DNA from: Ketogulonicigenium robustum
Lineage (GTDB): Bacteria; Pseudomonadota; Alphaproteobacteria; Rhodobacterales; Rhodobacteraceae
Reading direction: 5' to 3'
DNA length: 64,000 nt
NCBI RefSeq assembly: GCF_002117445.1
Contig: NZ_CP019937.1
Span: forward strand, 1,795,501 to 1,859,500
The notes below the pieces were generated by a model. The model worked only from the letters and a program-made list of their open reading frames with translations, was not told the DNA's origin and made no database searches. Shown here one piece after another: positions 1 to 10,200 of the stretch. The stretch's first letter is position 1, and the number at the start of each line of letters is the position of its first letter. A program made the translations under genes and the position numbers.

Positions 1-90
1 ATCCGGAAGCGGCACGAAAATCTTGCCATCCGCCTGCGCTGCACCCGCCAAAACCGCGCCGCCCAAAATCGCTGCCAGTAACGCCCGCAT
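1..90 (-). CDS. Exported protein, N-terminal fragment cut by window edge
   Basis: Only the first 30 codons are present; the gene continues past the left edge. The start ATG (complement of 88-90) has GGAGG six bases upstream. The peptide opens with a short basic n-region, MRALLAAILGGAV, then a small-residue stretch ending AGAAQA before DGKIF, a good Sec signal peptide with an AQA cleavage site. The product is therefore probably periplasmic or exported. Nothing visible identifies its family. Confidence 0.6.
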   Translation of the reverse strand, partial: MRALLAAILGGAVLAGAAQADGKIFVPLPD

Positions 91-115
91 CGCCGCCCTC
101 CGCTCATGATGCCTG

Positions 116-198
116 TAGCCGCTGCGGGACTCGAACCCGCACGGGGGGTACCCCGACGCATTTTAAGTGCGTTCCGTCTACCATTCCGGCAAGCGGCC
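116..198 (-). tRNA. tRNA-Leu (anticodon UAA)
   Basis: The reverse strand folds as a class II tRNA. A 7-bp acceptor stem (GGCCGCT with AGCGGCT) has a wobble pair at the end. The D-arm contains AATGGTAGA and the anticodon loop CTTAAAA gives UAA. There is an extended variable arm built from GGGGTACCCC, and a T-arm GCGGG-TTCGAGT-CCCGC. The discriminator base is A, as expected for leucine. The 3' CCA is not fully encoded. It lies between the start of the left-edge gene and the end of putR, on the same strand as both. Confidence 0.95.
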
Positions 199-242
199 AC
201 GCGCCTCTTCTATAATGTCCGATCCCGCAAGCCAATGGCAGA

Positions 243-710
243 TCAGGCGAAACCTTCATCCTTCACCGCCTGCATCGCAACATACGTCGATGTCGAGGCC
301 ACGTGCGGCAGCGTCGAAATCGCCTCGGCCAACACGCGGCGATACTCGCGCATATCATGGGTGCGTACCTTCAGTAGGTAGTCAAAACTGCCCGCAATCA
401 AATGACATTCCTCTATCTCGCGCACCTTGGCGACAGTCGCGTTGAACCGCGCCAGCGCGGCCTCGCGGGTGTCGGTCAACTTCACCTCGACAAAGGCCAC
501 ATGGTCCAACCCCAGCCGCACGGGATCAAGCAACGCGCGATAGCCGCGAATAACACCGCTTTCCTCCAGCCGCCGCACGCGGGCTTGGGTGGGGGTTTTC
601 GACAACCCGATGCGCTCGGCCAACGCCGTCAGCGACATCCGCCCGTCGACCGCAAGGGCCGACAAGATCTTTTGGTCATATCCGTCCAGTTCTACCGCAT
701 CATCCGTCAT
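243..710 (-). CDS. putR: Lrp/AsnC-family regulator, probable proline-utilisation activator PutR
   Basis: This 155-residue protein has the Lrp/AsnC layout. An N-terminal winged helix (about residues 8-60, with LDGYDQKILSALAVDGRMSL and the recognition segment LSKTPTQARVRRLEESGVI) is followed by an RAM/ligand domain (about 68-150) with the typical GSFDYLLKV strand. It is transcribed divergently from putA across 109 bases. That is the arrangement of PutR in Rhodobacter and Agrobacterium, where it activates putA in response to proline. The assignment to PutR rests on this position plus the family. The AT-rich gap, with TTTAGTCGATTTACC and GCAAATCGTC, probably holds its binding sites, but I cannot define a box. 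Confidence 0.88.
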   Translation of the reverse strand: MTDDAVELDGYDQKILSALAVDGRMSLTALAERIGLSKTPTQARVRRLEESGVIRGYRALLDPVRLGLDHVAFVEVKLTDTREAALARFNATVAKVREIEECHLIAGSFDYLLKVRTHDMREYRRVLAEAISTLPHVASTSTYVAMQAVKDEGFA

Positions 711-819
711 GGATTTTCCATTTCTTTAGTCGATTTACCTTATCAAACCCACATAGACAGGCAAATCGTCTTTTCGCTTCCAGATAAGATGCGCCGTCAA
801 CCTTCCCACGAGTCGCATC

Positions 820-3800
820 ATGTCATCGTCCTTCCCTGCCCTGCGTACCGCTATCGACCAAGCCAATATGATGGACGAGGCCCTGGCCATCAGCCAGCTC
901 AGCACCAGCGCCAACCTCACGCGCGAGGCCCGCGCGGCGATCGTCACCGACGCCGCCGCCCTCGTCCGCCAAATCCGCGCACAAAAGAACCCCGGCTTGA
1001 TGGAAACCATCCTCGCCGAATACGGCCTCGGCAGCGACGAAGGTCTGGCCCTGATGAGCATGGCCGAAGCCCTGCTGCGCATCCCCGATGCCGCCACCGC
1101 CGACGCGCTGATCGCCGACAAAATCGTGCCAGCCAATTGGGCCAGCCATAACGGCAAATCGCCCGCGCTGCTGGTCAACAGCGCCACCATCGGCCTGATA
1201 CTGACCAGCAACGTGCTGAACACCAACGAAAAAGGGGCGATCCGCCGCGCTATTCGCCGCCTCGGCGCGCCGGTCATCCGCGCCGCCGTCGGCGTCGCCA
1301 TGCGCGAAATGGGCAAACAATTCGTTCTGGGCCAAACCATCGAAGAAGGCCTGAAAAACGCCGAACCCTTTGAAAAGTTGGGCTTCACCAACAGCTACGA
1401 CATGCTGGGCGAAGCCGCGCGGACCCAAGGCGATGCCGACAAATACTTCCGCGATTACGAAAAAGGCATCGCGGCCATCGCCACGCGCTGCACGCACGGC
1501 TCGTTCAAACTGAACCCCGGCATCTCGATCAAACTCTCGGCGCTGCATCCGCGCTATGAAATCGCGCAGCGCGACCGCGTGATGGCGGAACTCGCCCCCC
1601 GCGTGCTGGAGTTGTGCCGTCAGGCCAAAGCCGCCGACATGGGCCTGTCGATCGATGCCGAGGAAGCCGACCGCCTGCAACTCTCGCTCGATGTGATCGA
1701 ATGGGTGCTCTCCTCGCCCGATCTGGCGGGCTGGGACGGTTTCGGCATCGTCGTGCAAGCCTATGGCAAACGCGTTGGCGCGGTGATCGACTATCTGTAC
1801 GCGCTGGCCACCGCGCTTGACCGTAAAATCATGATCCGTCTGGTGAAAGGCGCCTATTGGGACGCCGAAATCAAACGCGCGCAGGTCGAGGGGCTGGTCG
1901 ACTTCCCCGTCTACACCCGCAAACACCACACCGACATTTCCTACATCGCGAACGCCCGCAAGTTGCTGGGCATGACCGACCGCGTCTACCCGCAATTCGC
2001 AGGCCACAACGCGCACACCGTCACCGCCATCCTGCATCTGGCCAAGGCCGCCAATGCCGCGCCCCAGCAGTGGGAATTCCAGCGCCTGCACGGCATGGGC
2101 GAATCGCTGCACAAACTGCTGCGCGAAAACAACGGCACCAGTTGCCGCACCTACGCCCCCGTCGGCAAACACGTCGACCTGCTGGCCTATCTGGTGCGCC
2201 GCCTGCTGGAAAACGGCGCGAACTCCAGCTTCGTGAACCAGATCGTCGATGAAACCATCCCGCCCGAAACCGTGGTCACCGACCCCTTCGGCATCCACCC
2301 CGCCGGCGTCGACCTGCCCGCAGGCCCGACCCTGTTCGGCCCGCAGCGCAAAAACTCGGCCGGCTTCGATCTGACCGACCTGCCCACATTGGCCGAGATC
2401 GAGGCCGCCCGCGCGCCCTTCGAAACCGCCCAATGGACGGCCGCCCCGCGCTTGGCCAACGGCACAGGCACCGGCGCGACAAAACCCGTGCTGAACCCCG
2501 CCACGCTGGCCGAAATCGGCACCGTGACCGAGGCTGACGCTGCCACCTGCGCCGCAGCATTCGACCAAGCCGCCATCTGGGATGCCCCCGTCGCCACACG
2601 CGCCGCCGCCTTGCGCCGCGCCGCCGACCTGTATGAGGAAAACTACGGCGAATTCTTCGCCCTGCTGGCGCGCGAGGCGGGCAAAACCCTGCCCGACGCC
2701 GTGGCCGAGCTGCGCGAAGCGGTCGATTTCCTGCGCTACTACGCCAACGAGGCTGAAAACGCGGGCGATCGTGCGGCGCGCGGCACGTGGGTCTGCATCA
2801 GCCCGTGGAACTTCCCGCTGGCCATCTTCAGCGGCCAAATCGGCGCCGCGCTGGCCGCAGGGAACGCGGTCATCGCTAAACCCGCCCCGCAAACCCCGCT
2901 GATCGCCGACAAAGCCGTCGCCCTGCTGCTGCAAGCCGGCGTCCCCGCCAGCGCGCTGCAACTGATGCCGGGCGGGGCCGAAACCGGTGCCGCGCTGACA
3001 TCGTCGCCCCGCCTTGCGGGCGTGGCCTTCACCGGCTCGACCGGCACCGCGCAAGCGATCCGCCGCACCATGGCCGAAAACGCCGCCCCCGGCACCCCGC
3101 TGATCGCCGAAACCGGCGGCATCAACGCGATGATCGTCGATTCCACCGCCCTGCCCGAGGCTGCCGTGCGCGACATCGTCGCCAGCGCCTTCCGCAGCGC
3201 GGGCCAGCGCTGTTCGGCGCTGCGCGTCCTTTATGTGCAAGAAGACGTGGCCCCCCGCGTCACCGAAATGCTCAAAGGCGCGATGGAGCAACTCTCGCTC
3301 GACAATCCGTGGGATCTGGACAGCGACGTCGGCCCGCTGATCGACGGCACTGCGCAGGAAAAAATCGCGGCACATGTGAACGACGCGCGCCTCAAGGGTC
3401 GCCTGCTGCACCAAACCACCGCCCCCGCAGGCGGCCACTTCCTCGCCCCCGCGATGATCCAAGTCAGCGGCATCACCGCGATCGAGCGTGAGATATTCGG
3501 CCCTGTGCTGCACGTCGCTACCTTCCGCGCCGACCAGCTTGATCAAGTCGTGACCGACATCAACGCCTCGGGCTACGGGCTGACGTTCGGGCTGCACACC
3601 CGCCTGCAATCGCGGGTGGAATCGCTGTCGCGCGCCATTCATGCGGGCAATATCTACGTCAACCGCAACCAGATCGGCGCGGTCGTCGGCAGCCAACCCT
3701 TCGGCGGCGAGGGGCTGTCCGGCACCGGCCCCAAAGCAGGCGGTCCGAACTACCTGCCGCGCTTTGCCGCGCCCACCGCGCCCAACGCAGGCGTGCTCGA

Positions 3801-4182
3801 CACCCTGCTACCCGGCCCGACAGGCGAATCGAACGAGATGATCCTCAGCCCGCGCGGTGCGATCCTCTGTGCTGGCCCGACACCCGCCGATGTCAGCGCG
3901 CAAGTCGCCGCTGTCACCGCGCTTGGCGGGCTGCCTGTCACCGGCCCCGCCGATCTGGTGCACGACCCGCTGGCCGCCGTGCTGTTCTGGGGCGAGGCCG
4001 ACGCGGCCCGCGCGATCGAGACCCAACTGGCCCAGCGCCCCGGTGCCATCGTGCCCCTGATCGCCAGCCAGCCCGACATCGCCCATGTCATGCACGAACG
4101 CCATATCTGCATCGACACGACGGCAGCGGGCGGTAACGCCCAACTACTGGCCGAAGTCTCGGGCCCCAAAAAGGCCGCATAA
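820..4182 (+). CDS. putA: Bifunctional proline dehydrogenase / L-glutamate gamma-semialdehyde dehydrogenase
   Basis: PutA oxidises proline to P5C with FAD, then P5C to glutamate with NAD+, channelling the intermediate. The 1120-residue chain has an N-terminal arm and a proline dehydrogenase barrel, roughly residues 80-450, including RLVKGAYWDAEIKRA near 340-355. An aldehyde dehydrogenase module follows at about 510-990, with the catalytic Cys798 in FRSAGQRCSALR and the general-base Glu764 in LIAETGGINA. A C-terminal tail runs to 1120. It is shorter than E. coli PutA (about 1320) and lacks the N-terminal ribbon-helix-helix. It therefore should not self-repress, which fits control by the divergent Lrp-type PutR. 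A strong terminator follows directly. Confidence 0.96.
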   Translation: MSSSFPALRTAIDQANMMDEALAISQLSTSANLTREARAAIVTDAAALVRQIRAQKNPGLMETILAEYGLGSDEGLALMSMAEALLRIPDAATADALIADKIVPANWASHNGKSPALLVNSATIGLILTSNVLNTNEKGAIRRAIRRLGAPVIRAAVGVAMREMGKQFVLGQTIEEGLKNAEPFEKLGFTNSYDMLGEAARTQGDADKYFRDYEKGIAAIATRCTHGSFKLNPGISIKLSALHPRYEIAQRDRVMAELAPRVLELCRQAKAADMGLSIDAEEADRLQLSLDVIEWVLSSPDLAGWDGFGIVVQAYGKRVGAVIDYLYALATALDRKIMIRLVKGAYWDAEIKRAQVEGLVDFPVYTRKHHTDISYIANARKLLGMTDRVYPQFAGHNAHTVTAILHLAKAANAAPQQWEFQRLHGMGESLHKLLRENNGTSCRTYAPVGKHVDLLAYLVRRLLENGANSSFVNQIVDETIPPETVVTDPFGIHPAGVDLPAGPTLFGPQRKNSAGFDLTDLPTLAEIEAARAPFETAQWTAAPRLANGTGTGATKPVLNPATLAEIGTVTEADAATCAAAFDQAAIWDAPVATRAAALRRAADLYEENYGEFFALLAREAGKTLPDAVAELREAVDFLRYYANEAENAGDRAARGTWVCISPWNFPLAIFSGQIGAALAAGNAVIAKPAPQTPLIADKAVALLLQAGVPASALQLMPGGAETGAALTSSPRLAGVAFTGSTGTAQAIRRTMAENAAPGTPLIAETGGINAMIVDSTALPEAAVRDIVASAFRSAGQRCSALRVLYVQEDVAPRVTEMLKGAMEQLSLDNPWDLDSDVGPLIDGTAQEKIAAHVNDARLKGRLLHQTTAPAGGHFLAPAMIQVSGITAIEREIFGPVLHVATFRADQLDQVVTDINASGYGLTFGLHTRLQSRVESLSRAIHAGNIYVNRNQIGAVVGSQPFGGEGLSGTGPKAGGPNYLPRFAAPTAPNAGVLDTLLPGPTGESNEMILSPRGAILCAGPTPADVSAQVAAVTALGGLPVTGPADLVHDPLAAVLFWGEADAARAIETQLAQRPGAIVPLIASQPDIAHVMHERHICIDTTAAGGNAQLLAEVSGPKKAA

Positions 4183-4186
4183 AACG

Positions 4187-4221
4187 AAAAACCCCGCCAG
4201 ATCGCTCTGGCGGGGTTTTTT
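4187..4221. terminator. Bidirectional intrinsic terminator between putA and the IMPase homologue
   Basis: AAAAACCCCGCCAGA and TCTGGCGGGGTTTTTT form a near-perfect stem around a TCGC tetraloop. The T-tract lies on the plus strand and a matching A-tract serves the minus strand. It sits five bases after the putA stop and about 20 bases beyond the stop of the convergent gene. Confidence 0.92.
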
Positions 4222-4240
4222 AATGTGATTTCCGCGAAAC

Positions 4241-5053
4241 TTACGCTTCGGGCAGGGCAGCTTCGGGGCGCGCGCGTACCAGCTTGGCGAAGCGATCAAA
4301 AATCTCGCCATTGGCGGCCACCACATCGCCATGCACCAGCGGGTCATGGTCGTCGCGGATCGGGCCTGCAAAACCGCCAGCTTCCTGCACCAGAATGATA
4401 CCGGCCGCAATTTCCCAAGCCTTGGTCTCGCGCTGCCAATAGCCCTCGTAACGGCCGGTCGACACATAGGCCATGTCCAGCGCCGCCGAACCGCTGGCGC
4501 GCACGCCCGAGGATTCCGGCATGATCCGCGCCAAGTCTTGCAGCATCGCAGGCAGCGTGCGCTGCTTGCCCGACGGCACGCCGGTCGCGAACAGCGATTC
4601 CACCAGCCGGGTACGGGCCGACACGCGGATGCGCGTCTGGTTCATCCACGACCCGGCACCCTTTTCAGCAAAGAAGCACTCGTCCTTGACGGGGTCATAC
4701 ACGACACCGGCCACAATCGTGCCCTTGTGCTCGAGCGCGATCGACACTGCCCAATGCGGCAGACCGTGCAAATAGTTGACGGCCCCGTTCAGCGGATCGA
4801 CCAACCAACGACGGGTCGGATCTTCGCCCTCAATGGCAACCTCGGGGGCGCTGAAGCCATAGCTCGGGCGCGCCTCGATCAGCTCGTCGCGCATCGTCTC
4901 CAGCGAACGTTTGTCGGCGCGCGTGGTGAAATCACCCGTCCCGCGTGCCGAGGATTGCAGATTTTCGACTTCGCCGAAATCCTTGACCAACGCGCGGCCT
5001 GCCTTGCGGGCAACTTTGATCATAATATTCAGATTGGCGCTGCCGATAGCCAT
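4241..5053 (-). CDS. Inositol-monophosphatase-family protein with degenerate metal site (SuhB-like)
   Basis: The 270-residue protein aligns end to end with SuhB/IMPase: ANLNIMIKVARKAGRALVKDF at the N-terminus, FTTRAD, HGLPHWAVSIALE and an AALDMAYVSTGRY segment. The metal ligands, however, are altered. The family motif GEE reads APE, DPLDGT reads DPLNGA, and the C-terminal WD-x-A reads WEIA. Two other family members in this window (at 14.5 kb and 48.1 kb) keep GEE, DPxDGT and the late Asp. The frame is intact with no stop. The ATG at 5053 is preferred over GTG at 5056 because GGAG lies six bases upstream. It is probably a weak or inactive phosphatase, possibly kept for a non-catalytic role such as SuhB has in transcription antitermination. 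That role is inference. Confidence 0.85.
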   Translation of the reverse strand: MAIGSANLNIMIKVARKAGRALVKDFGEVENLQSSARGTGDFTTRADKRSLETMRDELIEARPSYGFSAPEVAIEGEDPTRRWLVDPLNGAVNYLHGLPHWAVSIALEHKGTIVAGVVYDPVKDECFFAEKGAGSWMNQTRIRVSARTRLVESLFATGVPSGKQRTLPAMLQDLARIMPESSGVRASGSAALDMAYVSTGRYEGYWQRETKAWEIAAGIILVQEAGGFAGPIRDDHDPLVHGDVVAANGEIFDRFAKLVRARPEAALPEA

Positions 5054-5146
5054 CACGCACTCCAGCTTTAATTCATACGGGGGTCAGGTGGTCGCTATAG
5101 GCGCTTGACCGCAGGCGGACAAGGGCTTTCCGCATGGCTCTCTCCC

Positions 5147-6076
5147 TCAGCCGGGCGCAAAACTGTCACCTAAACCCTGTTGCAACTTCTCGGCCTCGCC
5201 CCGCGCCAGCCGGACCAGCTCTTGCACAAAGGGGCGCTCGGCGTCGCCCTCGCGCACGGCGGCATAAAGGCGGCGCGATATGCCATGCTCGGTCAAGGGG
5301 CGCATGACGTAATCGGCCTTGTAGCGCTGCTGGTGCACGACCCAATCCGGCAACACCGCCACACCGCGGTTGGATGCGACCAGCAACAGGATCATCGCGG
5401 TCAATTCAACCTGCCGGATATGGGCGGGCTCGACCTTGGCGGGGGTCAGCAGCTGGGAAAACACATCCAGCCGCGCCCGCTCGACCGGATAAGTGATCAG
5501 CACCTGATCGCGAAAATCCTCGGCCGTAATATAGGGCCGCGTCGCCAGCGGGCTTTGGCAACTGGCGACAAAGGTCGGCGCGTAATCGAACAGCGGCAGA
5601 AAGATCACATCGTCCATCTCCTCGGGGTCCGAGGAAATGACGACATCCACCTTCTCGCGGCGCAGCGCGGGCAAGGCACCAAACGCCAACCCCGGGCGAA
5701 TATCCACATCCACATCGGGCCACAGCTTGCGGAACTGTTCCATCACCGGAAACAGCCATTCGAAACAGGCGTGGCATTCGATGGCGATATGCAGCCGCCC
5801 CGCACTGCCACCGGCAAGGCTCTCGAACTCGGCCTCCAACGCAGCGATCTGCGGCAGGATGCTTTCGGCCGCCGCCAACAGGCGCTTGCCCGCCGCCGAC
5901 AGACGCAGCGGTTTTGACCTGCGCACGAACAGTTCGACCCCGGCCTGATCCTCGATATTCTTGACCTGATGCGACAGCGCGCTTTGCGTCGTGTTCAGCA
6001 GATCGGCCGCCTTGGCCAAGCCGCCCGCATCATGGATGGCCTTGATCGTGCGCAGGTGCCGAAATTCGATATGCAT
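5147..6076 (-). CDS. metR: LysR-family regulator, MetR type
   Basis: The protein has 309 residues. Its N-terminal LysR helix-turn-helix includes FRHLRTIKAIHDAGGLAKAA and TTQSALSHQVKNIEDQAG. The effector domain carries the MetR-type IAIECHACFEWLFPVMEQF (about 98-116) and LITYPVERARLDVF. These segments match enteric MetR, the homocysteine-responsive activator of methionine synthesis genes, more closely than general LysR proteins. No methionine gene is adjacent; the divergent neighbour is a glycosyltransferase, so its targets are elsewhere. I found no TGAA-N5-TTCA box in the 106-base gap upstream. Confidence 0.85.
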   Translation of the reverse strand: MHIEFRHLRTIKAIHDAGGLAKAADLLNTTQSALSHQVKNIEDQAGVELFVRRSKPLRLSAAGKRLLAAAESILPQIAALEAEFESLAGGSAGRLHIAIECHACFEWLFPVMEQFRKLWPDVDVDIRPGLAFGALPALRREKVDVVISSDPEEMDDVIFLPLFDYAPTFVASCQSPLATRPYITAEDFRDQVLITYPVERARLDVFSQLLTPAKVEPAHIRQVELTAMILLLVASNRGVAVLPDWVVHQQRYKADYVMRPLTEHGISRRLYAAVREGDAERPFVQELVRLARGEAEKLQQGLGDSFAPG

Positions 6077-6182
6077 ATGCGACTGGACTCATGGTAATAG
6101 CGGGGGCAGTCAAAATAGTCCCACATGCACGCCCAGCACACAAGGGCCGCGCATGTGACGCGACCCCTACGGGATACCCCGC

Positions 6183-7169
6183 ATGACCGCGCCGCCCCCG
6201 CTGATCAGCATTCTGATCCCCGCCTATAATCTGGGGCCGCATATACTGGCTGGCCTGACCGCGCTGGGGCCAATCCCCCCGCAAGCCGAGGTGCTGATCT
6301 ACGACGACGCCTCGGGCGATGATACGGCGGCGCTGGCAGAACGCTGGGCCAGCCAGACCCCGCAAGCCCGCGTCTTGCGCGGGGCGGTGAACGGCGGCGT
6401 CAGCCATGCGCGCAACCAGCTGCTGACGGCGGCGCGCGGCGGCTATGTCTGGTTCATCGACGGCGATGACACTTTGGCAGCGGGCGCTTTGCAAACAGTG
6501 GTGGATGTGCTGCGGGCACAGCACCCCAACGTCCTGATCGTCGATTTCACCCGCAGCGGCCCGACGGGGGAAAACCATGGCAAAGCCTTTTACGGGCCGG
6601 AACGGATGCTAAGCTACGACAAAGCTCAACTGCTCGCCGGAACGTTACGCGCGCAGTCGATGCACCTGTGGGCGCGGATCTACCGGCGTTGCCTTAACGC
6701 ACCGCACGCCTTCCCCGAGGGGAAGATCTACGAGGACATGGCCGTCCTGCCGCAAATTCTGGCCAGCGCCACCAGCTTTTATTACCTGCCCGAGGCCCTG
6801 ATCACCTATCGCCACCGCCCAGACAGTCTGGTGACCCAAGTTACCCCCGCCTTGCTGGTCGACCAATTCACCGCCTTGGCGCGCCTGTGGGACGGCCCTG
6901 CAACCCGCGGCTGGACGCCGCCGGACAGAGTGCTTTTGGAATATCAAATCTTTCTGGACCGCACGTTGCGACGCGTGCTGAAACACCTGCTGCGCTGCCC
7001 CGTGGGCGATGATAGCCGCGCAGCTTACGCGCAAATCATGGCCGCCTATGCGAATGCGACGACGCCAATGGCGCGGCGGCGCGCGTGGGTCGAACTCTGG
7101 CGCGGCAACCTGAACGAGGTGCGGCGCGGCGCGCGGACACGGCGCAAGGCCGCCCGAGTGTTCAGCTAA
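6183..7169 (+). CDS. Family 2 glycosyltransferase
   Basis: The 328-residue protein opens with the GT-A fold signature ISILIPAYNLGPHI (residues 8-21), followed by YDDASGDDT (about 40-48). The DxD-type nucleotide-sugar motif WFIDGDDTL is near residue 97. A lid motif KIYEDMAVLPQ is at about 181-191. The C-terminal third is rich in Arg and Ala and ends in a very basic tail (RRGARTRRKAARVFS), which could favour membrane-surface binding. No transmembrane segment is evident. The acceptor and sugar cannot be read from sequence; no polysaccharide genes surround it. It is divergent from metR and convergent with valS across a hairpin terminator. Confidence 0.88.
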   Translation: MTAPPPLISILIPAYNLGPHILAGLTALGPIPPQAEVLIYDDASGDDTAALAERWASQTPQARVLRGAVNGGVSHARNQLLTAARGGYVWFIDGDDTLAAGALQTVVDVLRAQHPNVLIVDFTRSGPTGENHGKAFYGPERMLSYDKAQLLAGTLRAQSMHLWARIYRRCLNAPHAFPEGKIYEDMAVLPQILASATSFYYLPEALITYRHRPDSLVTQVTPALLVDQFTALARLWDGPATRGWTPPDRVLLEYQIFLDRTLRRVLKHLLRCPVGDDSRAAYAQIMAAYANATTPMARRRAWVELWRGNLNEVRRGARTRRKAARVFS

Positions 7170-7188
7170 CCCCCGCGCCCGCACGCGA

Positions 7189-7214
7189 AAACGGCGGGGT
7201 TTCCCCCGCCGTTT
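7189..7214. terminator. Hairpin terminator between glycosyltransferase and valS
   Basis: AACGGCGGGG and CCCCCGCCGTT form a strong stem with a 3-4 base loop, flanked by AAAA on one side and GTTTGTGT on the other. On the minus strand the stem is followed by TTTTCG, so it should terminate valS; on the plus strand the T-run is weaker. Confidence 0.75.
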
Positions 7215-7219
7215 GTGTG

Positions 7220-10200
7220 TTAGCCGATTTCGGCCAGCCGGTCGTAGGCGGCGCGCATCTGCGCCTCCTCGGCCTCGCGCAGAGCCAGATTCTCGCGCAC
7301 CTCGTCGACAACCTCCTCGGGGGCGGATGCCACGAAGTTGGGGTTGTTCAAGCGCCCGCGCAGGCCGCCCAGTTCCTTGGCCAGCTTGTCCAGCGCCTTG
7401 CCGATGCGCGCCTTTTCGGCGGCGACGTCGATAATATCGGCCAGCGGCAGGGCAAAAGTCGCGCCGGCGGTGGGCACGGTGATGGCCCCCTTGGGGACAA
7501 CCGCTGTCTCGGTCAGGCTGTCGATCCGGGCCAGACGCTTGATCAGCACTTCATTGCGCGCCCACGCGCCGCGCGCGGCGTCGTCAGCCTCTAGCTGCAG
7601 CACCGGCACTTGCAGACCCGCAGGCACGTTCATCTGCGCCCGCACCGAACGGACGCCTTCGATGACCGAAATCACCCACGACATTTCGTGATCGGCGGCA
7701 GGGTCGACCAGATCGGCGGCGCCATAGGTCGGCCAATCCGACAGGGCCAGCAAGCGGCCACGCGCGCCGGTGGTCTGCCACAATTCCTCGGTCACGAAGG
7801 GCATGATCGGGTGCAGCAGGATCAGGCACTGGTCCAGCACCCATGCCATGGTCGCGCGGGTTTCATCGCGCGCGGCGGCGTCATCGCCCGACAGCAGCGG
7901 CTTTGAAAACTCGACATACCAGTCGCACACCTTACCCCAGACAAAGGCGTAAAGCGCGTTTGCAGCGGCATCAAAGCGGAAGGCCCCCAATGCGGCGTCG
8001 ACTTCCTCGCGCACGCGGGCGGTTTCGCCGATGATCCAGCGGTTCACCGTTTGCGTCGCCTTGGGCGCCAAACCGTCGGCAGGGCGCGCGGCAAAGACGT
8101 CGTTCATCTCGGCAAAGCGGTGGGCGTTCCACAGCTTGGTGCCGAAGTTGCGGTAGCCCGCGATGCGCTGGGTGGACAGCTTCAGGTCGCGCCCCATGGC
8201 GGCCATCGCCGTCAGGGTAAAGCGGACTGCATCGGCGCCGTATTCGTCGATCAGCACCAGCGGATCAAGGACGTTGCCCAAGGACTTGGACATCTTCTTG
8301 CCCTTTTCGTCGCGCACCAGCGCGTGCACGTAGACCGTCTTGAACGGCACATCGTTCACCACCGCCAGCTGCATCATCATCATGCGGGCGACCCAGAAGA
8401 AGATGATGTCGAACCCGGTGACCAGCACGTTCGTGGGGAAATACTTGGCCAGTTCCGGCGTCTGTTCGGGCCAGCCCAGCGTGCCGATGGGCCACAGGCC
8501 CGACGAGAACCACGTATCCAGCACGTCGGCATCGCGCCAGACGGGGTAGACCAGCGCGGTCGGGTCTTGCGTGACGTTATACTGCGCCAAACTTGCGGCC
8601 AGCGCTTCGATGGCGCTCGCGCGGTCGGCCACCTCGATCACGCGGGCATGGGCCAGCGGCACCGGCGTGTCGGCGATCTCGTCGCGGAAGTTCTCGATCA
8701 CACCGTCGAAATCGGCGGCGCAGTGATAGACGACACCTGCGTGCACCAGACGGTCGGCGGCCAGCAGGCGGAAGATTTCGACCTCGTCCAGCGCACCATC
8801 ACCTTCGTCATCGCGGAAGTTCGACGCGCCCAAATCCAGACCGTACCACACCGGAATCTGGTGGCCCCACCACAGCTGGCGGCTGATGCACCACGGCTCG
8901 ATGTTTTCCAGCCAATGGAAATACACCTTGGCGTCCCGCTCGGGCAGGATCTGGGTATCGCCGTTGCGCACGGCGTCAATCGCGGGGCCGACGATCTTGC
9001 TGGTGTCGACGAACCATTGGTCGGTCAGCATCGGCTCGATCACGACTTTGGACCGGTCGCCGAAGGGCTGCATGACCGGCTTGTTGTCGACCAGCGGCTG
9101 CAAGGTCAGATCCTCGGAGCCGGTTTCTTTGTCGATGGTCTTGACCAGACGGGTGACGGCCAAGCCCAGCGCGCCGATGTCGGCGATGATGGCCTTGCGC
9201 GCCTCGAACCGGTCCATCCCGCGGTATTTTTCGGGGACAAGGTTCAGGCTGTCGATTTCTTCTTCGCTGGCGGGGCTGCCTGCGGCGATTTCGGCCGCGC
9301 GGGCGGCGGCTTCGACATAGGGCAAGCCGTCGGCACGCATCGCGGCCTTGGTGTCCATCAGGCGATACAGCGGCAGGTCGTGACGCTTGGCGACCTGATA
9401 GTCGTTAAAGTCATGCGCGCCGGTGATTTTCACCGCGCCCGAGCCGAAGGTCGGGTCGGGGTATTCGTCGGCGACAATCGGGATCAGGCGGCCGGTCAGC
9501 GGCAGCTCGACCAGCTTGCCGACGATGGGGGCGTAGCGTTCGTCGCTGGGGTGCACGGCAATCGCGCCATCGCCCAGCATGGTTTCGGGGCGCGTGGTCG
9601 CAATCGAGATCCAGTCGCGGGTCTCGCGCAGAGTCACGGTGCCGTCTTCGTCTTTCTCGACGTATTCATAGGTCTGGCCGCCCGCCAGCTTGTATTTGAA
9701 GTGCCACATGTGGCCCGCAACCTCGACATTCTCGACCTCGAGGTCGGAAATCGCGGTTTCGAAATGGGGGTCCCAGTTCACGAGGCGCTTGCCGCGGTAG
9801 ATCAGGCCCTTGGCGTACATCTCGACAAAGACCTTGATCACGGCCTTTTGGAAATGTTCGTCCATGGTGAAGGCGTTACGATCCCAGTCACAGCTGGCGC
9901 CAAGGCGCTTCAGCTGCTGAATGATCGTGCCGCCCGATTGTTCCTTCCACTCCCACACCTTCTCGAGGAAGGCTTCGCGGCCCATCTCGCGCCGGCCGGG
10001 CAGGCCAGCTTTGGCCAGATCACGCTCGACCACCATCTGGGTGGCGATGCCCGCGTGGTCTTGGCCCGGCTGCCACAGCGTGTCGAAGCCGCGCATGCGG
10101 TGCCAGCGTGTCAGGATGTCCTGCAGCGTGTTGTTGAAGGCGTGGCCCATGTGCAGGCTGCCGGTGACGTTCGGCGGCGGGATGACGATGGAAAATGTCT

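Noticed and set aside
116-198. Integration site of a mobile element at tRNA-Leu
   Set aside because: No integrase, no repeated tRNA 3' end, and the neighbouring genes are core functions. The same holds for the tRNA-Leu at 53575-53659.
823-3696. A 957-codon open frame antisense to putA
   Set aside because: putA has complete catalytic motifs and known family length. Long antisense frames are expected in GC-rich genes with strong third-position bias, and the antisense product has no recognisable domain.
6077-6182. MetR autoregulatory box
   Set aside because: No TGAA-N5-TTCA or close variant is visible in the gap.
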